A stretch of DNA of 64,000 nt from Marinoscillum sp964351625. Lineage in GTDB: Bacteria > Bacteroidota > Bacteroidia > Cytophagales > Cyclobacteriaceae. Where the stretch lies: contig CAYGOV010000001.1 of the NCBI GenBank assembly GCA_964351625.1, positions 186,001 through 250,000 of the forward strand. The letters run 5' to 3'. Of this stretch, positions 53,760-62,800 are shown one piece after another; the first letter of the stretch is position 1; every line of letters starts with the position of its first letter. The position numbers and the translations under genes were made by a program. The notes beneath the pieces are model-generated. The model made no database searches and was not told the DNA's origin. It saw only the letters and a program-made list of their open reading frames with translations.

Positions 53760-54321
53760 GGCGGAAAATTTTTAAATGAAAGTACTCTTTCGACAACTCT
53801 ATGGTTGTTTTTATTCCATGAGTGGTAGCCATATTATGAATCTTTAACAATTTATTAACCAATCTCTGTGGATAACTCCGTGTACAAGCGGGGTATAAGT
53901 AGGGTATTATGTTGTGGGAAAGTGGTTGATAAGCAAGCTTCCTAAAAGTTGGAAATTCTGATTACTACTCATAACTTCATCAAATAAGAGATAGAAAGCG
54001 GAAACATCGTTTCGCCAAGTTGATGCAAAAGTTGGGTAATCACTACGGTATTACCAAGTGTGGCATAGCAAGGAAGGAGATAGGTTTTTGGGGTTTCCTC
54101 GAAATCCTTTTCGAAACGCATTCGAACTGTAGTTTGACGGTTGGCAGGCGCTAAGGCGAATGTCAGTTGAAAGGGTGAACTTCTCAGGAGGGGCACCCTT
54201 TTTGTTTTTAAACCAATCAAATATTAATTTATTTTCTCCATCTCGATTTTTACTTAGCACTTATCGGTAATCAGAATCTAAACGGCTAGATTTGGTATCA
54301 AGCCTATCAGACCCGATTAAT
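53760..54321. other. Intergenic region with plus-strand hairpin
   Basis: About 560 bp between divergent transcripts. It contains open frames on the minus strand (53969-54260) that overlap each other and look non-coding (no recognisable start region, biased to basic residues). A hairpin at 54170-54201 (AAAGGGTG / CACCCTTT, 16-nt loop) is followed by TTGTTTTT on the plus strand, like a terminator. The segment may be a dispersed repeat; I cannot verify that here. Confidence 0.4.
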
Positions 54322-55965
54322 ATGAAGAGATTCTCTATTTATGCCTTGCTCACTTGTTTTATTGCCATTTCTGGTTCTGCACAGAGTGATTCTGTAAGTA
54401 GTGCTCTGAAGTTGTATGGGTTAGCTTTCACCCAAGCAGAGATTGATTCACTCACCCCTGGACTGCAAGACAATCTCAAAGATTATTTAGCCATTCGGCA
54501 AATGCCTTTGCCAAATAGATTGCCATATGCTATGGTGTTCATACCGCCAGTCAATGAGGAAAGATTGCCAAAGGTGGATCAGTCAGCCGTTTTCAACCTT
54601 TCATCTAAACTGAAACGGCCAAAGAATCTGGAAGACTTGGCATTCTACTCAGTTGCCGACTTGTCCGTTTTAATCAAGGATAAAAAAATCACTTCTACCG
54701 AACTCACTACGATGTATCTCAATCGCCTAAAGCGATTCAATGACACCTTAGAGTGCGTTATTACATTGACGGAGGACCTTGCATTAGCTCAAGCCAAACG
54801 TGCAGACGAAGAAATAGCCGCTGGAAAATACAAAGGGCCACTCCATGGTATTCCATATGGTGCAAAGGATTTATTGGCTGTAAAAGATTATCCCACCACT
54901 TGGGGTGCCAAAGGATTTGAAGATCAAATGTTTGATGAGTCTGCCACGGTGATCAAAAAACTAGATGAAGCAGGTGCGGTACTGGTGGCCAAACTCACAT
55001 TGGGTGCATTGGCTTGGGGTGACGTTTGGTTTGGTGGAGTCACAAAAAATCCGTGGAATTTGGCTCAAGGCAGTAGTGGCTCATCTGCGGGTTCGGCTTC
55101 CGCTACGGCTGCAGGATTGGTGCCTTTTGCAATTGGTAGTGAGACTTGGGGATCGATCGTTTCCCCATCTACAAGATGTGGAACAACAGGACTAAGACCG
55201 ACATTCGGGAGGGTGAGCAAGACAGGGGCTATGGCACTAAGCTGGAGCATGGACAAGCTTGGACCTATCTGTCGCAATGCTACAGATTTGGCTATAGTTT
55301 TCAATGCGATCAATGGCCCTGATGGGAAAGACCTTGAAGTACTGAAAAAGTATCCGTTCAATTACAACTATTCAGTGAATGCAGTGAAGAAGTTGCGCGT
55401 TGGTTATCTAGAAGACCTCTTCGATCCTGAAGGATACAATTACCAAAATGACAGTTCATTGTTGGCTTTAATCAGGGCAGAGGGTGTTGAATTGATACCG
55501 AAGAAACTGCCTTCAGAAATACCTACCAATGCATTGGGATTTATTCTGTCTGCAGAGGCGGCAGCAGCTTTTGATGAATTGACTAGATCAAATAATGACG
55601 ATCTGCTCACCAGACAAATAATAAATGCATGGCCAAATGTCTTTCGCAATGCCCGACTGATTCCTGCTGTGGAGTATATCCAGGCTAATCGACTAAGATA
55701 TAGCTTAGTGATGCAATTCAATGAAATGATGGCAGATATAGATGTGCTGATCACTCCAAGTTTTGGCGGTGATCAAATGTTGATGACCAATCTCACAGGT
55801 CATCCTTGTGTAGTACTTCCTGATGGATCTTATGCAGATGGAAAACCGGGAACCATTTCCCTGATTGGCAACTTATTTGATGAAGTAAGTATTTTGCATT
55901 TTGCGCGTTACTTGCAAGAAATTACTCCATTTGAAGACGAACACCCACAAATGTTTCAGCAATGA
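54322..55965 (+). CDS. Exported amidase (amidase signature family)
   Basis: 547 residues with signal peptide MKRFSIYALLTCFIAISGS. Start at ATG 54322; an upstream TTG (54292) would add 10 residues. Amidase signature triad: Lys182 in GIPYGAKDLLA, the Gly/Ser-rich QGSSGSSAGSASATAAG (249-265) with the cis-Ser, and nucleophile Ser278 in ETWGSIV. It hydrolyses amides (peptide amides or similar) outside the cytoplasm. The stop codon overlaps the next start as ATGA, coupling it to the AI-2E permease. Substrate unknown. Confidence 0.9.
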   Translation: MKRFSIYALLTCFIAISGSAQSDSVSSALKLYGLAFTQAEIDSLTPGLQDNLKDYLAIRQMPLPNRLPYAMVFIPPVNEERLPKVDQSAVFNLSSKLKRPKNLEDLAFYSVADLSVLIKDKKITSTELTTMYLNRLKRFNDTLECVITLTEDLALAQAKRADEEIAAGKYKGPLHGIPYGAKDLLAVKDYPTTWGAKGFEDQMFDESATVIKKLDEAGAVLVAKLTLGALAWGDVWFGGVTKNPWNLAQGSSGSSAGSASATAAGLVPFAIGSETWGSIVSPSTRCGTTGLRPTFGRVSKTGAMALSWSMDKLGPICRNATDLAIVFNAINGPDGKDLEVLKKYPFNYNYSVNAVKKLRVGYLEDLFDPEGYNYQNDSSLLALIRAEGVELIPKKLPSEIPTNALGFILSAEAAAAFDELTRSNNDDLLTRQIINAWPNVFRNARLIPAVEYIQANRLRYSLVMQFNEMMADIDVLITPSFGGDQMLMTNLTGHPCVVLPDGSYADGKPGTISLIGNLFDEVSILHFARYLQEITPFEDEHPQMFQQ

Positions 55966-57047
55966 ATGATCTCTCTGAAGATACCGCACGATCACTACGC
56001 GTGATCAAAAATATATTGGTGGTCTTTCTGGCTATCTTGATATTATACCTCATGAAAATTCTCAGTGAGTTGTTCGTGCCGCTAGCTTTCGCATTATTTT
56101 TAGCCATCTTGATGCAGCCTTTAGTGGCTTTTTTCCGCAAGAAATTTTCGTTGAACCTCAGTGTTATTTTCACTTCAATCGTTTCGGTACTTGGCTTTTT
56201 GCTGATTGGTTTTCTTTTCTATAATGCTGTAAGTGGGTTTATAGAAAATAGGGAGAGCATCTTGGAAGGAGTCACTGCGGAAATCAAACCTATAATAGAT
56301 AGGTTGACAGCCCTTGTGGGAAGTGAGTTAAAGGAGGAGGAGTTGCAAGCTTATTTGTCGAATATCATACCCACAGACAAGGTGCTTTCCTTGTCGGGAT
56401 CATTCATCAATACCTTGAGTGGTTTTGCAACAGAGCTTTTGATGACGATACTTTATTTTGTGGGATTACTAGGAGCCATTGCTCAGTACGAAAAAGTTAT
56501 CAGTTATATCATGCACGGAAATGATCAGAGCGTACATTCCTCGGCATCTGATACTTTCAAAAGAGTGAAAAAATCTATAAGTGTTTATATCAAAGTGAAG
56601 ACTGTCGTAAGTCTAATGACAGGATTTGGGATAGGGTTGATCAGCTGGCTTTTTGGCATTCAATATGCCATTCTTTGGGGTATTCTAGGATTTGTATTGA
56701 ACTATATACCTTATGTAGGTTCGCTCATTGCTATCATACCTCCATTGCTTATTGGTGGACTTACAGCAGATTCTGTTTCGGAATTCTTTTTTCTGTTTTT
56801 AGCATTGGAAGGTGTACAGATTGTAATGGGCAGTATCATAGAGCCTAAGATGACAGGTAATCTCTTATCGATTAATACAGTAACTATTTTGTTCAGTTTG
56901 GTTTTTTGGGCCTTTATGTGGGGGACAGCAGGCATGCTCCTTTCTGTTCCGCTTACTTTTTTGATCAAGGTTATGTTGGAGCATGTATCGGATGCTGGCT
57001 TCTTAGTGAGATTGATGGAAAAGAAGTCTGGGAAGGAGTTTGGCTAA
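55962..57047 (+). CDS. AI-2E family transporter, paralogue 2
   Basis: 361 residues, about eight membrane spans: ILVVFLAILILYLMKILSEL, VIFTSIVSVLGFLLIGFLFY, and the conserved C-terminal GFVLNYIPYVGSLIAIIPPL and IEPKMTGNLLSINT. It is a distant paralogue of the protein at 42615-43721. It starts 4 bp inside the amidase gene and is followed 33 bp later by a FAH-family gene; the three may form one operon, possibly moving and processing a small amide, which is inference only. Confidence 0.9.
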   Translation: MNDLSEDTARSLRVIKNILVVFLAILILYLMKILSELFVPLAFALFLAILMQPLVAFFRKKFSLNLSVIFTSIVSVLGFLLIGFLFYNAVSGFIENRESILEGVTAEIKPIIDRLTALVGSELKEEELQAYLSNIIPTDKVLSLSGSFINTLSGFATELLMTILYFVGLLGAIAQYEKVISYIMHGNDQSVHSSASDTFKRVKKSISVYIKVKTVVSLMTGFGIGLISWLFGIQYAILWGILGFVLNYIPYVGSLIAIIPPLLIGGLTADSVSEFFFLFLALEGVQIVMGSIIEPKMTGNLLSINTVTILFSLVFWAFMWGTAGMLLSVPLTFLIKVMLEHVSDAGFLVRLMEKKSGKEFG

Positions 57048-57080
57048 TCCAAACAGGAACGATGTTAAATTCAATAGGAT

Positions 57081-57692
57081 ATGAAAATTATAGGAATAGG
57101 AAAGAACTACGTGAAAGAAATGGCAGATATGCCAAAAGAGCAGGTGACACCTGTTATTTTTTTAAAGGCTGATAGTACGCTGCTGGAAAACAACGCTGAC
57201 TTTTTGTTCCCTGCTTTCAGCCAAGAGGTAGGGTACGAGTTGGAGTTGGCTTTGCGTATAGGCAAGACAGCCAAAAATGTAAGCGAAGCGGATGCTATGA
57301 GTTATGTGGACGGCATTGGTTTGGCCAATGATTTGACAGCTTCAGATATGCTTGCAAAGAGCAGGGAGACTAAAGGGCCTTGGGCTCTCGCCAAAGGATT
57401 TGATGGAGCAACTCCTATTTCTGCCTTTCAGCCAATATCAACTATCAAGGATATTCACAATGTGAATTTTACACTTGAGATGAATGGAGAAATAGTGCAG
57501 GTAGGTAATAGTAGCTTGATGATCACAACACCAGAGCGTATGATTGCCTATGTTTCGTCCGTCATGACATTAAATCCCGGTGATATCTTGCTTACTGGCA
57601 CTCCAGCTATAGGTGCTGGAAAGTTGAAGGATGGCGATAAGATGATAGGTTACTTAGAAGGAGTCAAACTATTGGAGACTTTTGTCAAATAA
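57081..57692 (+). CDS. Fumarylacetoacetate hydrolase family protein
   Basis: 203 residues, the short FAH/HpcE-type fold: MKIIGIGKNYVKEMADMPKE, the metal-binding segment QEVGYELELALRIGKTAKNV (two acidic ligands), DGIGLANDLTASDM and LLTGTPAIGAGKLKDGDKM. These enzymes cleave or tautomerise 2-oxoacid compounds such as oxaloacetate; exact activity unknown. It is the last gene of the amidase/AI-2E group and is convergent with the DUF1801 gene, 11 bp apart. Confidence 0.9.
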   Translation: MKIIGIGKNYVKEMADMPKEQVTPVIFLKADSTLLENNADFLFPAFSQEVGYELELALRIGKTAKNVSEADAMSYVDGIGLANDLTASDMLAKSRETKGPWALAKGFDGATPISAFQPISTIKDIHNVNFTLEMNGEIVQVGNSSLMITTPERMIAYVSSVMTLNPGDILLTGTPAIGAGKLKDGDKMIGYLEGVKLLETFVK

Positions 57693-57703
57693 GCTTTAGG
57701 ATT

Positions 57704-58066
57704 CTAGTCTTTGGCCTTTTTTCTATTCTCGACAAGACGAAAATTCACTATTTCACGAATCAAATCATATGGAATGGGTGCGTTCAATGGGAATTGAACA
57801 GAACCTTTTCCCTGCTTATACTTTGCTAATTCTTTTGCAAATGCTGCATGTCCCGAAGGGGTTGCATAGAGGCCAATATGATTTTTGTAGGCAGCAAAAT
57901 AAATCAAAGGCTTACCGTCAGTTTTATAAGCTGGCATGCCATAATTAATACTCTCAATAGCTTCTGGAGCTGTTTTTAGGATTAGTTTTCGAATATTATT
58001 GAGGATTGTTGCGACCTCTGAATTGAATAAAGCGATGTAATCGTCTACGTTAAGTGTGGCATTCAT
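57704..58066 (-). CDS. DUF1801 family protein (short)
   Basis: 120 residues. Start set at ATG 58066, eight bases past the DbpA stop; a TTG at 58078 would overlap that stop. DUF1801 fold: NVDDYIALFNSEVATILNNI, IESINYGMPAYKTDGKPLIY, FAAYKNHIGLYATPSGHAAF and APIPYDLIREIVNFR. The family includes Fur-linked iron chaperone candidates, but function is unresolved. Paralogue of the protein at 3270. Follows DbpA on the same strand. Confidence 0.85.
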   Translation of the reverse strand: MNATLNVDDYIALFNSEVATILNNIRKLILKTAPEAIESINYGMPAYKTDGKPLIYFAAYKNHIGLYATPSGHAAFAKELAKYKQGKGSVQFPLNAPIPYDLIREIVNFRLVENRKKAKD

Positions 58067-58074
58067 CCTAAAGA

Positions 58075-59394
58075 TCAAATTTTAGTAATACGCACCTTTT
58101 TGGTCTTGATTCTGGTATTGTCGAGCTGTGCTATAATATCATGAGCTTTTGATTTGGCTACTGCCACAAATGCACAATCAGTTTTGATTTCAATCAATCC
58201 TAAAGTGTCTTGAGTAAGTCCACCTTGCTTCATGAAATAGCCGGCTATATCTCCTTTAGAGATTTTATCCTTGCGTCCACCAGAGACAAATAGTGTTTCC
58301 CATTGAGATGGTTTTGGTGACTTGGTGGACTTAAGATTAAGCACTGGTAATTCTGGGATAAAGTCTGGAAGCGATTCGTTTTCCCAAACGAGGAGGTAGG
58401 CAGAGCCATCTTTATTCATACGGGCTGTACGCCCGTTTCTATGCGTAAACTCCTCTTCACGATGTGGTAATTGGTAATGGATGATAAATTTCAACTCTGT
58501 AATATCCAGTCCTCTTGCAGCAAGGTCTGTTGCTATCAGGAGCTGATGTGTGCCATTTCTGAATTTGATTAAAGCCCTTTCACGATCTATCTGCTCCATA
58601 CTACCATGGTAGCAGCCATGACTTACTTTTTTCTCAGCGAGAAACAAGCTAATCCGCTCGATGGATTCTTTGTAGTTACAGAAAATGAGTCCGTTTTGTG
58701 GCTCTGGGTGATCGCAAAGTTCTCCAAGTGCTTCTAGCAAAGTTTCCAGCTTGTCCTTATCTGGCGAAATGATGCGCTTGATGACCAACTTCGGAGTTCC
58801 TTCTTCCAAATAGTCAATCATATGTGGATTTCGAAGGTTTACATATTTAGGAATGCGAACTCCCTGTGTAGCAGAGGTGAGGATCTTCTGTTTTACCTTA
58901 TTGAGGTCCTGGATGATGGCTTTCATTTCTTCTTCAAACCCAATTTCTAGGGATTTGTCAAACTCATCCAATATGAGCGTGTGCACTTTTGTGGAATCGA
59001 AGTTTCTTCGGGTTAGGTGATCTGACAGTCTGCCTGGTGTTGCTATTAGAATACTAGGGGCATGTTTGAGATCAATCTTATCTTTAGCGCCAGCGCGACC
59101 ACCATACACAGCATTCACTTTGTGACCTGTACCCATTTCACGCACTACTTGCTCTATTTGTAAAGCCAACTCACGAGATGGCACTACTATGACTACTTGT
59201 ACGAGTTGGATATTGATATTTATTTTCTCCAAAACGGGAAGTAAAAATGCCAATGTTTTACCTGTACCAGTTGGGGAAAGTAAGATGACATCTTTGTTTG
59301 CTGAAATAGCTTCAGCTGCTTCCTCTTGCATAGGATTTAGCTGTGTGATTTTCAGTTTCTGGAGGATATCTTCGTGCTGCTTGTAAGTGCTCAT
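58075..59394 (-). CDS. dbpA: ATP-dependent RNA helicase DbpA
   Basis: 439 residues. DEAD-box helicase core: Walker A SPTGTGKT (40-47), motif II DEFD at 143-146 (the Ala-to-Phe variant), SAT, and HRNGRTARM. The C-terminal ~70 residues form the DbpA RNA-binding domain (KISKGDIAGYFMKQGGLTQD, TKKVRITKI), which binds 23S rRNA hairpin 92. It helps ribosome large-subunit assembly. The motif II variant is notable but common in some DbpA proteins. Cytoplasmic; first gene before the DUF1801 gene. Confidence 0.92.
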   Translation of the reverse strand: MSTYKQHEDILQKLKITQLNPMQEEAAEAISANKDVILLSPTGTGKTLAFLLPVLEKININIQLVQVVIVVPSRELALQIEQVVREMGTGHKVNAVYGGRAGAKDKIDLKHAPSILIATPGRLSDHLTRRNFDSTKVHTLILDEFDKSLEIGFEEEMKAIIQDLNKVKQKILTSATQGVRIPKYVNLRNPHMIDYLEEGTPKLVIKRIISPDKDKLETLLEALGELCDHPEPQNGLIFCNYKESIERISLFLAEKKVSHGCYHGSMEQIDRERALIKFRNGTHQLLIATDLAARGLDITELKFIIHYQLPHREEEFTHRNGRTARMNKDGSAYLLVWENESLPDFIPELPVLNLKSTKSPKPSQWETLFVSGGRKDKISKGDIAGYFMKQGGLTQDTLGLIEIKTDCAFVAVAKSKAHDIIAQLDNTRIKTKKVRITKI

Positions 59395-59952
59395 GAGTCG
59401 TAATTGACTGCAAAGATGGATAAAAAACGCACGGCAGACTTGATAGCTTTGGCTGGTTTAAGATCTGGTGTTTACCAAATCAAGATTGCGATTATTTCTA
59501 GCCCACTACTTCTCGATTCAAAGTTTGATTTGTTCTATCAGGTTGTCTTTGACTTCTCGGGGAATAACTCTGAGGAGATGTAAGTGTATTGGCTATCCTT
59601 CATTTAGTAAGTACTAGCCATGATAAGTAGTACATGATAAGTAGTAGTGGTTACATAAAACACTATGTTTCGTTCGATTGCAGGCTATACATGGACAGAA
59701 AGATACGTATCTTTTGTTTCAAACATAGCTATGAATGAATTCAAACATAGCCTTGCATAGAGTAAAAGATACGTATTATTTATACGGTATAACACTATGC
59801 TTGGAGTAAATCCAAAGCATGCTTTGGGGTGACTATAGCCTTGGCTATGATGATTATACCCCACATGGCCCAAGTGTCCACTTTTACCTTCCTGAAAAGT
59901 AAGCCTCTTGGAATTTAGAGTACAAGTGGACTGGGTCGCATAAACGCTTGCA
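59395..59952. other. Palindrome-rich intergenic region
   Basis: About 560 bp with no convincing gene. It holds two perfect 16-bp palindromes, AAAGATACGTATCTTT (59699-59714) and CCAAAGCATGCTTTGG (59812-59827), plus CATAGCTATG (59724-59733), ATAGCC..GGCTAT (59835-59848), a second AAAAGATACGTATT (59764-59777) and AACACTATG at about 59659 and 59791. It looks like repeats of unknown origin. Confidence 0.6.
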
Positions 59953-60756
59953 CTAGTGGGAGCTCATCATGGCAAAGAACTCTTGATCTGTCATTTTCTT
60001 TCTGCTATCAAGTAGAAAATTGGCATCTTCTCCTGCTCTATACCTCAATTTTTTTGTTCCATCTGTCACAGCGTCATAGATTACCTCTGCCACTAAACTT
60101 GGTGGTGAAACTGTGTTGTTCGGATTTCGCCATTGTTTCATCAATGCCCCAATAATTGGCTGGTACTCGACAATATCACCCGCCTGAAAATCGAACGAAC
60201 GTCCTCCGAAATCTGTCGCAATAAACCCGGGTTCTACAATCTTGACCTTTACACCAATTTCACTCATTTCGTAATGGAGTGATTCCGAAATACCTTCAAC
60301 GGCAAACTTAGTTCCGTGATAGAGGGAACCCAAAGCAAAGGTCATTTGTCCACCAATGGAAGAGATATTGACAATAACTCCGTCTTTCTTTTGCCTGAAG
60401 TGAGGAATGATTGCTTGGGTAACGTCCATTAATCCGATGACGTTGGTATTGAATTGTTTGATGATGTTTTCTCTTGGGAAGGATTCTAATGGTCCATAAG
60501 CCCCATAGCCAGCATTGTTTACCAACGCATCAATTTTTCCAAACTTTTGAATGCCGTTTTGAATGGCCTGATTAATGGATTTTATATCGAGAACATCTAA
60601 TTTTTCAAGATGAATATTATCCAAAGCCCTTAATTCTGTTTCTTTTTCTGGTGAACGCATCGTAGCAATTACATTCCAACCTTGTTTTTGAAAATGGATG
60701 GCTGTGGCCTTGCCAATGCCGCTACTTGCTCCAGTAATTAAGATAGTTTTGCTCAT
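59953..60756 (-). CDS. Short-chain dehydrogenase/reductase (SDR), gene 2 of the pair
   Basis: 267 residues, classical SDR: cofactor loop TGASSGIGKAT near residue 8, NNAGYGAYG, and the catalytic Tyr-x3-Lys in SLYHGTKFAVEG with Ser in NISSIGG. The N-terminus MSKTILITGASSGIG suggests NADP(H) use. Cytoplasmic oxidoreductase for an alcohol or ketone, unknown. It starts 1 bp after the previous SDR gene and shares its transcript; the two proteins are homologous, so an older duplication. Confidence 0.92.
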   Translation of the reverse strand: MSKTILITGASSGIGKATAIHFQKQGWNVIATMRSPEKETELRALDNIHLEKLDVLDIKSINQAIQNGIQKFGKIDALVNNAGYGAYGPLESFPRENIIKQFNTNVIGLMDVTQAIIPHFRQKKDGVIVNISSIGGQMTFALGSLYHGTKFAVEGISESLHYEMSEIGVKVKIVEPGFIATDFGGRSFDFQAGDIVEYQPIIGALMKQWRNPNNTVSPPSLVAEVIYDAVTDGTKKLRYRAGEDANFLLDSRKKMTDQEFFAMMSSH

Positions 60757-60757
60757 T

Positions 60758-61633
60758 TTAATCTTTGTTTAGAGTGAGTAGATTATCCACGCCGTTTGCT
60801 GTATAGATCGCCTTTGTCGTCTCGTTCAATACTTGGTTGTAGTTTTCAATGGCTTGTTTCAAACCTGAAAAATCGACTACCGTTCTAAAAGGCTTTTCGC
60901 CAAATGGGATCTCAACTAAAGCCGCCACTGCTTCTGCGACTCTTTCAGGTCTTTGTTCAGGGATGGATTCCACATAGGCTACATAACCCTGTAATGATGC
61001 TTCAGGAAGATTGGCCATTTCACCATATTGTTTCATTCTTTCTGTGTCACTTGGTGTGATCATGCCTCCCATAAATCCCGTAGGAAATCCGCCGGGCTCT
61101 ACTATGCAAGATTCAATTCCAAACCCTGAAAGCTCTGCTCGGTACCCTTCTACTAAGGATTCTAAAGCGTATTTTGATGCGCAATAAGAGGCAAGGAATG
61201 GGGTAGTTACTCTACCGATACAACTTGAAGTGTGAATGAAAGTGCCTTTGCCTTGTTGTCTTAAATGTGGTAGTACCGCTCTCAGAAGGCGTTGAACACC
61301 AAATACATTTACATCAAACATGCTCTGAATATCATCAGCAGTAAAACATTCAAGGATTCCATTTGCTCCGATACCTGCATTGTTGAATACAGTATCCAAA
61401 CCTCCCATGATCTCTATGGCTGAACTTACACCTGAATTAACACTTTCTTCATTGGTGACATCCATTTCCACGAGTGCCACACCTTTTGATTTTAATTCAT
61501 TAATGATGGCTTCATTTTTTCCTTGCAGAGAACGCATGGTGCCAACTACCTGATGTCCGTTTTCTGCTAATTGAATACAAGTCAAACTGCCAAAAGCTCC
61601 ACTTGCTCCTGTTACTAAAATTTTATGTTTCAT
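60758..61633 (-). CDS. Short-chain dehydrogenase/reductase (SDR), gene 1 of the pair
   Basis: 291 residues. Cofactor loop TGASGAFGSL near residue 7, NNAGIGANG, HTSSCIGRV and the catalytic SYCASKYALESL. It has a longer C-terminal part than its neighbour. Substrate unknown. The promoter region contains a 17-bp motif (61714-61730) shared with the araC promoter region, so it is likely controlled by that AraC protein. Gene order: araC-bestrophin upstream, this pair after a 108-bp gap, all on the minus strand. Confidence 0.92.
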   Translation of the reverse strand: MKHKILVTGASGAFGSLTCIQLAENGHQVVGTMRSLQGKNEAIINELKSKGVALVEMDVTNEESVNSGVSSAIEIMGGLDTVFNNAGIGANGILECFTADDIQSMFDVNVFGVQRLLRAVLPHLRQQGKGTFIHTSSCIGRVTTPFLASYCASKYALESLVEGYRAELSGFGIESCIVEPGGFPTGFMGGMITPSDTERMKQYGEMANLPEASLQGYVAYVESIPEQRPERVAEAVAALVEIPFGEKPFRTVVDFSGLKQAIENYNQVLNETTKAIYTANGVDNLLTLNKD

Positions 61634-61713
61634 CTTCTGTGTTATTTAATGAATTGATGAAACAAATATCTGATGATTAGGAGGGTTCGGTTAACACGAA
61701 AAAAGGAAGGTTA

Positions 61714-61730
61714 AACACAAATCGCAGAAT
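61714..61730. promoter_or_regulatory. Shared motif copy 1, candidate AraC operator
   Basis: AACACAAATCGCAGAAT, 81 bp upstream of the SDR start. It matches the motif before araC at 16 of 17 bases. A partial related sequence (TTAACACGAAAAA) lies just to its left at 61691-61703, as expected for direct half-sites of AraC-type binding. Confidence 0.6.
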
Positions 61731-61741
61731 CCATCAATCTC

Positions 61742-62797
61742 CTAAAATTGCGTATCATATTTAACATCATATGGTTGAGGAATTTCTTCTTTTGATTCCC
61801 CTAAATTTTGGCGTAGGTCAATTTCAATACCTCTTGCAATGGTGGAAATAGGCACATCGTTAGAAGTACCTTCAAACGGATTTTCACCAGTTCTTCCAAT
61901 TCTCTCCATGGTATGAAAAATCCATGCCACTATGACATAAAAAGGAATGCTAAACCAAACAAAAATCCGACTTATAATAGGTTGATTGGCCGTGATTTCC
62001 TGTCCTAATTCCATGAACTGAGGCATTAATCCAAGCGGAAGAAGAAGAACAAAAAGCCACATGAAATAATGATTGAGGGTAGCAAATTGTCTTGGATAAG
62101 GGAAGTTTTTAATACGTTCACTTTTTCCTTGTTGCGAAAATAATTCTTGGACCAGATTTTCTAATTCTAAAAATGAAAACTCCCAAATAAGCCCTTTTTC
62201 CTTTAAATCTCTTAAATGATGTGATTGCAGATACAACAAAGCTGTTGGTTTGTTTTCCTTACTCATCGCGTAGTTAAAATCACTTTCTGAAATATAGGGT
62301 TTTAGGTCTTTTTCTAATGTTGATTCACGCTCCGGAGGTCTTATATCCCATTCAACATTGGTTTTATGATTTAGTACGGTTTCCCATGGTTTTGGCATTC
62401 TCATTTGATGCCTTAATGCGGTCATCCATGCAATATGTCTATAGGTGAGCGTTTTTATTTCAGTCTGAATTTCTTCTTTGGTAAATGGTGTTTTTGCGTA
62501 CTCATTGGTTAACATATCTTGTATATAGACACCAAAAGTTCTGGAAGTATTTACGATTCCTCCCCAGATCATTCTGGCTTCCCAAATTCTACCATAGGCG
62601 GAGTTGTTTTGAAACCCAATAACAAAAGCAACGGCTGTACCTATTAACGCAAGGGGAGTCCATGGTATTCTCAACCATTCGATTTCAAAAAAATAATATA
62701 TTGCGACCCAAGCTATGGCAATAATTAAAAACAAAAAGGTTTCGAATCGTGTCCAAGTGGCCAATTCAATGAAGGAGTATCTTTTTTTTATTTGCAT
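61742..62797 (-). CDS. Bestrophin-like channel (UPF0187 family)
   Basis: 351-residue membrane protein of the bestrophin homologue family (YneE-like): WTRFETFLFLIIAIAWVAIY, the LALIGTAVAFVIGFQNNSAY segment that holds the pore helix, RIWEARMIWGGIVNTSRTF, and PLGLMPQFMELG. Bacterial bestrophins are pentameric cation channels. It follows araC by 3 bp, so it is co-transcribed with it and probably regulated by it. Confidence 0.9.
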   Translation of the reverse strand: MQIKKRYSFIELATWTRFETFLFLIIAIAWVAIYYFFEIEWLRIPWTPLALIGTAVAFVIGFQNNSAYGRIWEARMIWGGIVNTSRTFGVYIQDMLTNEYAKTPFTKEEIQTEIKTLTYRHIAWMTALRHQMRMPKPWETVLNHKTNVEWDIRPPERESTLEKDLKPYISESDFNYAMSKENKPTALLYLQSHHLRDLKEKGLIWEFSFLELENLVQELFSQQGKSERIKNFPYPRQFATLNHYFMWLFVLLLPLGLMPQFMELGQEITANQPIISRIFVWFSIPFYVIVAWIFHTMERIGRTGENPFEGTSNDVPISTIARGIEIDLRQNLGESKEEIPQPYDVKYDTQF

Positions 62798-62800
62798 AAT

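Noticed and set aside
53969..54260. Two overlapping minus-strand frames as genes
   Set aside because: They overlap each other in different frames, have no signal peptide or known motif, and end inside a promoter region.
59685..59873. 62-residue minus-strand frame as a gene
   Set aside because: It runs through the palindromes and has an unlikely composition; no family features.
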